DNA from: Luteitalea sp. TBR-22
Lineage (GTDB): Bacteria > Acidobacteriota > Vicinamibacteria > Vicinamibacterales > Vicinamibacteraceae
Assembly: GCF_016865485.1 (NCBI RefSeq)
Contig: NZ_AP024452.1
Location: forward strand, 4,796,501-4,860,500
Reading direction: 5' to 3'
Length of the DNA: 64,000 nucleotides
Under the pieces are notes generated by a model, which did not search any database, was not told where the DNA came from, and saw nothing but the letters and a program-made list of their open reading frames with translations. Below are positions 52,380-59,392 of the stretch, one piece after another. Made by a program: the position numbers and the translations under genes. How positions within the stretch are numbered: position 1 is the first letter of the stretch; each line of letters opens with the position of its first letter.

Positions 52380-54305
52380 ATGGTAGTCGAGCCGCCCATG
52401 TCCGGTAACCCGGAAAACGCCGACCTGCACGCACTCGGCCTCTACACGCTCGTCGACGTCCTCGAGTCCCTGCCCGATGCCTGCACCCTGAGTCGGGCGG
52501 TGCGCGACGCCGACGGGCGCGCCGTCGACATGACCCTGGTCTGGATGAACCGGCAGGCGCGGGCCGGCCAGCCGGCCCCCGAAGCCGCCCTCGGTCGATG
52601 CTGCACCGAGCTGTGGCCACAGATGGTCGAGAACGGTTCGTTCGGCGCCTGCATGCGCGTCCTCGATTCCGGGCAGGCCGAGCGCGGCGAGTTCGACTGG
52701 ACGGAGCGCACCACCTACGCTGGCGGCTACTACGACTGGGCGGCGACGCGGGTCGGCGACGACCTGCTCCTCTGGGTGCTGCGCGACGCGAGCGACCGCT
52801 TCCGCCGCACGCTGGAGAGCGAGGCGCGGCTGACCGGCATTCTCGCGGCCGCACCGGACGCGGTGATCGTGATCGGCGAGGACGGGCGCATCACGCTCGC
52901 CAACGACGCATGCGAGGCGCTCCTCGGCTGGACGCCCACTGAACTCGCCGGCGAGGCCATCGAGATCCTGATGCCGGAGCCCGAGGCTCGCGAGCACGCC
53001 GGCTGGTTGCACCGGTACTCGGAGACCGGCGAACCCCACGTGATCGGCACCAGCCGCGACGTCATCGCCAGGCACCGCGACGGGCGCGCGATCGCCGTCC
53101 GGCTGTCGGTGAGCGAGACGACCCTGTTCGGGCGGCGTGTCTTCACGGGCATGCTGCACGACCTCCGCACCCGGCAGCAGCTCGAGGCACAGCTGCGCCA
53201 CGCGCAGAAGATGGAGGTGGTCGGGCGGCTCGTCGCCAGCGTGTCGCACGACTTCAACAACGTCCTCACGATCATGACGGCGGCCAGCGCCCTGCTGGAG
53301 CCCCTCGTGACCGCGCCGCCGGCGCGCGATCTGGTGCGCGAGATCGTCGAGGCGACGCAGCGCGGCACCGCGCTCACCCAGCAACTGCTCGCGCTGGCGC
53401 GCCCCCGCGAGGCGGCCATCGAGGACGTCGACCCGGCCGCCATCGTCGGTCGCCTCGAGGCCAGCATGCGGCGCCTGGTCGGGCGGGACGTGGCGGTGCA
53501 GTTGGACCTCGCGGCCGAGGGCGAGTCGATCCGCGCCGACGTGCCGGCCCTGGAACAGGCGTTGCTCAACCTGGTCGTCAACGCGCGTGATGCGATGCCC
53601 GACGGCGGCACGTTGACGCTGTCCACGCGTGTCGCCGAGGGCGGCGTCGAGGGAGCGCCCGACGAGGGACGATGGATGGCCTTGATGGTGCAGGACACCG
53701 GCACGGGCATGACGCCCGAGGTGATCGCGCGGGCCTGTGAACCGTTCTTCACCACCAAGCCGGAAGGCCGGGGGACGGGACTCGGTCTGTCCTCGGTCCG
53801 CGACCTCGTCGATCGACTCGACGGGCGCATGACCATCGACAGCGTTCCCGACGTCGGCACCACCGTCACGCTGTGGTTCCGGAGCCTGCCCGGGGCGCTC
53901 ACCTCGACCGTCGCCCGCGCCGATGCATGGTCGGGCAGCGAACGCGTCGTGCTCGTGGACGATGACGAGGCGATCCTCCGCCTGATGGAGCAGGCGCTGC
54001 GCCACAAGGGCTACGGCGTCCATGCCGCGTCGAGGGCCGACGAGGCGCTCGCGCTGCTCGACGCACACAGCGACGTCGACGTCCTCGTGGCCGACATCGT
54101 CATGCCTGGCATGGATGGACTGACGATGGTGCGCCAGGTGCTGGACCGGCACGCGCGCCTCAAGGTCCTGCTCGTCTCCGGCTTCACGCCCGACTTCGAC
54201 GTGCGGGCGCTCCCGCCCCGGACGGCCTTCCTGGCCAAGCCGTTCACCGCCCGGGAGCTGGCGATCGCGCTCCAGGAGCTGGTCCGCGCGACGCGCCTCG
54301 CCTGA
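52380..54305 (+). CDS. Hybrid histidine kinase with PAS and C-terminal receiver
   Basis: A 641-residue soluble kinase. The N-terminal domain (~20-145) resembles a PAS/PAC sensor (LESLPDACTLSRAVRD...). A clear PAS domain (~150-265) is ILAAAPDAVIVIGEDGRITLAND and EILMPEPEAREHAGW. The His box is VVGRLVASVSHDFNNVLTIM, then N-box NLVVNARDAMPDGG, DTGTGM and GTGLGLSSV. A receiver (VVLVDDDEAILRLM, phospho-Asp in DVLVADIVMPGMDG) ends the protein. A GGGAGG ribosome binding site sits at the right distance. No partner regulator is next to it; an orphan or phosphorelay input. Confidence 0.92.
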   Translation: MVVEPPMSGNPENADLHALGLYTLVDVLESLPDACTLSRAVRDADGRAVDMTLVWMNRQARAGQPAPEAALGRCCTELWPQMVENGSFGACMRVLDSGQAERGEFDWTERTTYAGGYYDWAATRVGDDLLLWVLRDASDRFRRTLESEARLTGILAAAPDAVIVIGEDGRITLANDACEALLGWTPTELAGEAIEILMPEPEAREHAGWLHRYSETGEPHVIGTSRDVIARHRDGRAIAVRLSVSETTLFGRRVFTGMLHDLRTRQQLEAQLRHAQKMEVVGRLVASVSHDFNNVLTIMTAASALLEPLVTAPPARDLVREIVEATQRGTALTQQLLALARPREAAIEDVDPAAIVGRLEASMRRLVGRDVAVQLDLAAEGESIRADVPALEQALLNLVVNARDAMPDGGTLTLSTRVAEGGVEGAPDEGRWMALMVQDTGTGMTPEVIARACEPFFTTKPEGRGTGLGLSSVRDLVDRLDGRMTIDSVPDVGTTVTLWFRSLPGALTSTVARADAWSGSERVVLVDDDEAILRLMEQALRHKGYGVHAASRADEALALLDAHSDVDVLVADIVMPGMDGLTMVRQVLDRHARLKVLLVSGFTPDFDVRALPPRTAFLAKPFTARELAIALQELVRATRLA

Positions 54306-54317
54306 GCGTCCACGGGG

Positions 54318-54341
54318 CTGCAGATCGTGATAGATCTGCAG
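54318..54341 (+). promoter_or_regulatory. Perfect inverted repeat before the haem-protein gene
   Basis: CTGCAGATC (54318-54326) and GATCTGCAG (54333-54341) are perfect 9-base inverted arms around GTGATA. It lies 12 bases after the kinase stop and ends 6 bases before the next ATG. It may be a terminator for the kinase, an operator, or a hairpin that occludes the ribosome binding region of the haem-protein gene. Confidence 0.6.
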
Positions 54342-54347
54342 GTTCCC

Positions 54348-57300
54348 ATGAATCGTCGCAGGTCGTCCCTCCTCGTCCTGGCCGGGTTGTCGCTGGCCTC
54401 GAGTGTCATGCTCCGCGGCGCGCAGGCCCCCGCCACGCCGCGCCCGCCGGCGACGCCGGGTGCGGTCGTCACGCTGCCGGCCGCCGACGCCGCGCGAGTG
54501 GCCGCCGAGGCGCGCGCCAGAGTGTCGGTGGACGTGGCCGAGGGGGTCGAGCTCTCGCTGTGGGCGCCCGAGTCGCTGCTGGTGGACCCCGTCGCCATCG
54601 ACATCGATCCCGACGGCACGCTGTATGTGACCAGCACGACCCGCAACAACATGCCGCTGGACATCCGGGGCCACCAGGACTGGATGGCCACCGTGCACAC
54701 GCTGCGCAGTACGGCCGACCTGCGCGCCTTCTACCGGAAGGTGATGGCGCCGGCCAACAGCGAGAAGAACGGCTGGATTCCCGATCTCAACAAGGACGGG
54801 TCGCGCGACATCCGCGACATGCGCGAGATGAAGGAGCGGATCTACCGCATCCGCGACACCGACGGCGACGGGCGCGCCGACCAGTCGCGGCTCGTCTTCG
54901 AGGGCTTCAACGACGACCCCGCGTTCGACATCCTCGGCGGGGTCCTGTCGCAGGGCGGCTCGCTGATCGTCGGCGGCCCTCCCGGCGTGTACCGGCTGCG
55001 TGACGTCGACGGCGACGGCGTGTACGAGCAGCGGACCCCGATCGCGGAAGGCTTCAACACGCACCCGGCCTTCGGCGGGCACGGGGTGTCTGGCGTCACG
55101 ATGGGCCCCGACGGGCGGCTGTACTGGGAGGTGGGCGACATCGGCTTCCACATGGTCGACAAGGCGGGGCGCACGTGGAGCCTGCCCAACCAGGGCGCCG
55201 TCCTGCGATCGGAACCCGACGGCTCGAACTTCGAGGTGTTCGCCACCGGCATCCGCAACCTGCAGGAGTTCTCGTTCGACGACCGTGGCAACCTGATCAG
55301 CATCGACAACGACGGCGACCACGCCGGCGAGAAGGAGCGGCTCGTCTACCTGCCTTACGGGTCCGACAGCGGCTGGCGCTCGAACTGGCAGTACGGCAAG
55401 TACACCGATCCGCGCAACAACCGCTACAACGTCTGGATGCGCGAGGGCCTGTTCAAGCCGCGGCACGACGGCCAGGCCACGCACATCCTGCCGCCGATCG
55501 AGAACTGGTACGCGGGCCCGTCGGGCATGGCCTACAACCCCGGCACCGCGCTCTCCGACGCCTGGAAGAACCACTTCTTCGTCTCGAGCTTCCAGGGCGC
55601 CGCGCCCGGCGGCCGCGTGTACGGCTTCACGCTCGCGCCCGACGGCGCCGGCTTCCGCAAGGACAAGGAGACGCTGCTGACGCGGGGCATCCTCGTCGTG
55701 GGCATGAAGTTCGGCCCCGACGGCGCGCTCTACCTCACCGACTGGATCACCGGCTGGGACTCCAAGGACAACGGCCGCCTCTGGCGCGTCGACACGCCGG
55801 CGACGGCCGGAAGCCCGATCCGCAAGGAGGTGCAGGCGCTGCTCGGCGCCGACCTCGCACAGCGGCCGGTGGCCGGCGTCGTGGCCCTGCTCCGACACGC
55901 CGACATGCGCGTGCGGCAGAAGGCACAGTTCGATCTCGTGCGCCGCGGCGACGTGCAGGCCCTGCTCGGGGCCGCGCGCGACCGCGACAGCCTGCATGCG
56001 CGGCTGCACGGCATGTGGGGCGTCGCGCAGCTGGCGCGAAAGGTGCCCGCCCACGCCGCCGAGCTCGTGCCGTTCCTGTCCGACGCCGACGGCGAGATCC
56101 GCGCCCAGGCTGCCCGGCTGCTCGGCGACGTCCGCCACGCCGCCGCGGCCGAGCGATTGCTGCCCCTGCTCTCGGACGCCGAGCCGCGCGCCAGGTTCTT
56201 CGCCACCGAGGCCCTCGGTCGGCTCGGCTACCGCCCCGCCGTCGCCCCCATCATCGCGATGCTGGCAGCCAACGACGGCCGCGACCAGTGGCTGCAGCAC
56301 ACCGGTGCCGGCGCCCTCGCCTCGATCGGCGACGCGGCGGCCCTCGAGGCGCTGTCGACGCACGGATCGCGGGGCGTGCGGCTGGCGGCCGTGGTGGCGC
56401 TGAGGCGCCTGCGGCATGCGGGCGTCGCGCGCTTCCTGCAGGACGCCGATGCGGCCGTGGTCACCGACGCGGCCCGGGCCATCAACGACGATGACGGGAT
56501 TGCGGGAGCGGTGCCGGCCCTCGCAGCGTTGCTGCCCGACGTGCCGGTCACCAACGAGCCACTCGTGCGCCGGGCCATCAACGCCAACGTCCGGCTCGGC
56601 ACGGCCGACGCCGTGGCCCGCATCGAGGCCTTCGCTCGGCGTGCCGAGGCAGCCACGGAGCTGCGGGTCGAGGCGATTGCCGCGCTCGGCGCCTGGAGCG
56701 ACCCCTCCCCCATGGACCGCGTCGACGGCTTCTACCACGCGCAGGTGACCATTGCCGCACCGCGGCGTGCCGGCGCCGACCCGGTCGCCGAGGCCACGTT
56801 CCCGCGCCCGGTGCTCGCGTCGACGCAGGCGCCCGCGCGCCGGCCGGGGGCCCGTCCCGTCAGGCCGACGGCGCCGCCGCGCGACGCGGCGGCAGCGCGT
56901 GCCGCCGTCGAGCGCCTCGTGCAGGACGCCCAGGGGCAGCCCAAGGTCGACGTCGACGTGAAGGTGGCGCTCGCCGAGTCCGCGGGTCGGATCGGCGCGA
57001 AGGCGGCGGCGCCCGTGCTGCAGGCACAGCTCGCCGGCGATCCGTCGGTGCTCGTGCGCACGGCCGCGCTGCGCGGCCTGCAGGCGATGAAGGCCGGCGA
57101 CATGAGCGCGCTGATGCAGACGGCCCTCGCCGACAAGGATGCCACCGTGCGACGTGCCGCGCTGGCGCTCCTGCCAGGCCTCCCGATCCCCGCGGCGGCC
57201 AAGGCCGAGCACCTCGGCTCGGTGGTCAGGACCGGCGGGCTGGCCGAGCAACAGGGCGCGATCGAGGTGCTGGGCACGCTGAAGTCGCCGGAGGCGCGCG

Positions 57301-57902
57301 CGTTGCTGGCCACCTACCTCGACGATCTCGACGCCGGCCGCCTGGCGCCGGGCCTGCAGATCGATCTCGTCGATGCGGTGCAGGTGGACGGCAGCGAGGC
57401 GCTGCAGCAGCGGCTCGAGGCCTACCAGCGCAAGCAGCAGGCCGACGCGCTCATCAAGGCATTTCGCGCCGCCTCGCTCACCGGCGGCGACGCGCGCAAG
57501 GGACAGCAGGTCTTCAACAACAACCCGCTGGCCGAGTGCACGCGCTGCCACGCGCTGCGCGGTCGCGGGGCCGACGTCGGGCCCGACCTCACGCGCATCG
57601 GCGCCACGCTCACCCGCGAGCAGATCTTCGAGGCGCTGACCGAGCCGAACAAGCGCATCGCGCCAGGCTTCGGCACCGTGGGCCTGACCTTGAAGGACGG
57701 CTCGCGCATCGACGGGACGCTGAAGGAGGAGACCGAAGCCGAGGTCGTCGTGCTCACCGGCACCCCCGCCGAGACACGCCGCATCAGGAAGGCCGACATC
57801 GCCGAGCGCACCGACCCGGTGTCGGCGATGCCACCGCTCGGCCTGGTGCTCAAGCCCCGCGAGGTGCGCGACCTCATCGAGTTCGTCAGCGGCCTGCGGT
57901 GA
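54348..57902 (+). CDS. PVC-type haem-binding CxxCH protein with propeller and HEAT repeats
   Basis: An 1184-residue exported protein. The signal peptide is MNRRRSSLLVLAGLSLASSVMLRGAQA. A membrane-bound-dehydrogenase-like beta-propeller (~50-480: ESLLVDPVAIDIDPDGTLYVTS, GPDGRLYWEVGD, GMKFGPDGALYLTDW) is followed by HEAT-like helical repeats (~490-1000). Next comes a cytochrome c site CTRCH (~1065) in the PVC-type C-terminal module, with GPDLTRIG and GLVLKPREVRDLIEFVSGL. Proteins of this layout are abundant in Planctomycetes, Verrucomicrobia and Acidobacteria and are presumed periplasmic sugar oxidoreductases. The ATG MNRRR was chosen over a GTG seven codons upstream that sits inside the inverted repeat. 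It overlaps the next gene as GTGA. Confidence 0.92.
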   Translation: MNRRRSSLLVLAGLSLASSVMLRGAQAPATPRPPATPGAVVTLPAADAARVAAEARARVSVDVAEGVELSLWAPESLLVDPVAIDIDPDGTLYVTSTTRNNMPLDIRGHQDWMATVHTLRSTADLRAFYRKVMAPANSEKNGWIPDLNKDGSRDIRDMREMKERIYRIRDTDGDGRADQSRLVFEGFNDDPAFDILGGVLSQGGSLIVGGPPGVYRLRDVDGDGVYEQRTPIAEGFNTHPAFGGHGVSGVTMGPDGRLYWEVGDIGFHMVDKAGRTWSLPNQGAVLRSEPDGSNFEVFATGIRNLQEFSFDDRGNLISIDNDGDHAGEKERLVYLPYGSDSGWRSNWQYGKYTDPRNNRYNVWMREGLFKPRHDGQATHILPPIENWYAGPSGMAYNPGTALSDAWKNHFFVSSFQGAAPGGRVYGFTLAPDGAGFRKDKETLLTRGILVVGMKFGPDGALYLTDWITGWDSKDNGRLWRVDTPATAGSPIRKEVQALLGADLAQRPVAGVVALLRHADMRVRQKAQFDLVRRGDVQALLGAARDRDSLHARLHGMWGVAQLARKVPAHAAELVPFLSDADGEIRAQAARLLGDVRHAAAAERLLPLLSDAEPRARFFATEALGRLGYRPAVAPIIAMLAANDGRDQWLQHTGAGALASIGDAAALEALSTHGSRGVRLAAVVALRRLRHAGVARFLQDADAAVVTDAARAINDDDGIAGAVPALAALLPDVPVTNEPLVRRAINANVRLGTADAVARIEAFARRAEAATELRVEAIAALGAWSDPSPMDRVDGFYHAQVTIAAPRRAGADPVAEATFPRPVLASTQAPARRPGARPVRPTAPPRDAAAARAAVERLVQDAQGQPKVDVDVKVALAESAGRIGAKAAAPVLQAQLAGDPSVLVRTAALRGLQAMKAGDMSALMQTALADKDATVRRAALALLPGLPIPAAAKAEHLGSVVRTGGLAEQQGAIEVLGTLKSPEARALLATYLDDLDAGRLAPGLQIDLVDAVQVDGSEALQQRLEAYQRKQQADALIKAFRAASLTGGDARKGQQVFNNNPLAECTRCHALRGRGADVGPDLTRIGATLTREQIFEALTEPNKRIAPGFGTVGLTLKDGSRIDGTLKEETEAEVVVLTGTPAETRRIRKADIAERTDPVSAMPPLGLVLKPREVRDLIEFVSGLR

Positions 57903-59365
57903 GCGACGCGCGGCGTGCGCCAGGAACGGCCCGGTCGGAGGCCGGGCCCTACCCGTTGCTGCTCGCCGGTGCCGCGGCCGGCGCGATGGGGTGGGGCATC
58001 CGCGGGCAGTACGGCCACGAGACGGGCGCGATGATCGCGGGCCTGCTCGTGTCGCTCGCAATCGTGCTCGGGTTGCGCCCGCGTGCCTCGTCGGCGTGGG
58101 CGATGCGCGCCGTCGCCTTCGGCACGATCGGCGTCGGCTTCGGCGGCGCGATGACCTACGGCCAGACGATCGGCCTCACGCAGGACGCGGCGCTGGTCGG
58201 CAACCTCGCGGCGTTGCGGTGGGGCCTGACCGGGCTGGCCGTCAAGGGCGCGGTGTGGATCGGCTTCTTCGGCGCGTGCCTCGGCATGGGGCTCGGGACG
58301 ACGCGGTACCGCTCGCGCGAGCTCGCCCTGCTGATGCTGGCGCTGGTCGCCGTGGCGATGGCGGGCGTGTGGCTGCTGAACGAGCCGTACGTGCCGGCCG
58401 AGCGCCTGCTGCCACGGCTCTACTTCTCGGCGAGCTGGTACTGGCGGCCCGATGTCGTCGACCTGAAGCCGAGGCGCGAAGTGTGGGGCGGCCTGCTGCT
58501 CGCCCTCGCCGCACTCGGCATCTACACGCGGTGGCGGGGAGATCGCCTGGCGCCACGCCTGCTCGGATGGGGCCTGCTCGGCGGTGCACTCGGGTTCCCG
58601 CTCGGCCAGTGCCTGCAGGCGTACCACGCCTGGCATCCCGACACGTTCAGCCGCGGCCTGTGGGCGGCCTTCGACCCGTTCGTGAACTGGTGGAACGCCA
58701 TGGAGACGACGTTCGGCGGCGTGATGGGGCTGTGCGTCGCGCTCGGTGCGTGGCGACACCGCGCCCTGGTCGCCGCGCCGGCCTCGTGGGCTCCCCTCGC
58801 GGACGCGGCCGACGTCCACGCGCCGGGCGGATGGCTGTCGCCGTGGATCGAGTGGACCGGGCTCGCGGTGCACGTCGCCCTGCTCACGATCGCCGAGTTC
58901 ACCGATCTGCCCGGACTCGGGCGCTACGCCGACGTGTCACTGCTGATGGGCGTGCTGCCGCTGGCGCTGGTCACGACCGGACGCTGGTCGCCGGCCGCCA
59001 TCGCCCTCCCGGTGACGCTCCTGCCCATCGCCGGCAAGACCGCGGGCCGCCTGGTGTTCGAGCAGCACCAGCTGGCGCCACCCATCGGCGTGTTCCTCTA
59101 CGTGGTGCTGCCGCTGGGGCTGGCGTGTGGCCTCGCCTGGTGGCTGGTGCGAGGCGCGGCCGGCCGGCGCGACGACGGCCACGGCCTGCGCGTCACGCTG
59201 CTGGCGAGCGCGTGGCTCTACTTCTGGCTGAACTTCGCGTTCTTCGACGTGCCCTGGCCCTGGGCGCCCTGGACCACGCGCACGATCCACGCGCTGGTGT
59301 TCTTCGCGTGCGCGTGCGTCCTCACCTGGCACGCGCTCCGGCCAGCCCGCGGGAGCCACGCCTAG
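57899..59365 (+). CDS. Polytopic membrane protein coupled to the haem protein
   Basis: A 488-residue inner-membrane protein with about 12-13 predicted helices (for example AMIAGLLVSLAIVLGL, AVKGAVWIGFFGACLGMGLG, ALLMLALVAVAMAGVWLL, LLLALAALGIYTRW). Conserved-looking loops include WGIRGQYGHETGAM, GFGGAMTYGQTIGL and FVNWWNAMETTFGGVMGL. The GTG start overlaps the haem-protein stop (GTGA), so co-expression is very likely. It has no recognised transporter motif. It may anchor or take electrons from the periplasmic haem protein, or move its substrate; both are guesses. Confidence 0.8.
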   Translation: MSDARRAPGTARSEAGPYPLLLAGAAAGAMGWGIRGQYGHETGAMIAGLLVSLAIVLGLRPRASSAWAMRAVAFGTIGVGFGGAMTYGQTIGLTQDAALVGNLAALRWGLTGLAVKGAVWIGFFGACLGMGLGTTRYRSRELALLMLALVAVAMAGVWLLNEPYVPAERLLPRLYFSASWYWRPDVVDLKPRREVWGGLLLALAALGIYTRWRGDRLAPRLLGWGLLGGALGFPLGQCLQAYHAWHPDTFSRGLWAAFDPFVNWWNAMETTFGGVMGLCVALGAWRHRALVAAPASWAPLADAADVHAPGGWLSPWIEWTGLAVHVALLTIAEFTDLPGLGRYADVSLLMGVLPLALVTTGRWSPAAIALPVTLLPIAGKTAGRLVFEQHQLAPPIGVFLYVVLPLGLACGLAWWLVRGAAGRRDDGHGLRVTLLASAWLYFWLNFAFFDVPWPWAPWTTRTIHALVFFACACVLTWHALRPARGSHA

Positions 59366-59392
59366 CTGTTCGGTGCTCGGCGTTCGGCGTTC
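59366..59392. repeat. Heptamer-period repeat between two convergent stop codons (site 7)
   Basis: CTGTTCG, GTGCTCG, GCGTTCG, GCGTTCC fill the whole 27-bp gap between the membrane-protein stop and the stop of the convergent TPR gene. Confidence 0.7.

Noticed and set aside
51399-58061. A 2220-codon open frame on the minus strand spanning the hybrid kinase and haem-protein genes
   Set aside because: Only its last 315 codons (ThuA protein) have signal peptide and domain motifs. The rest is the reverse reading of two well-supported plus-strand genes, a common artefact in very GC-rich DNA.
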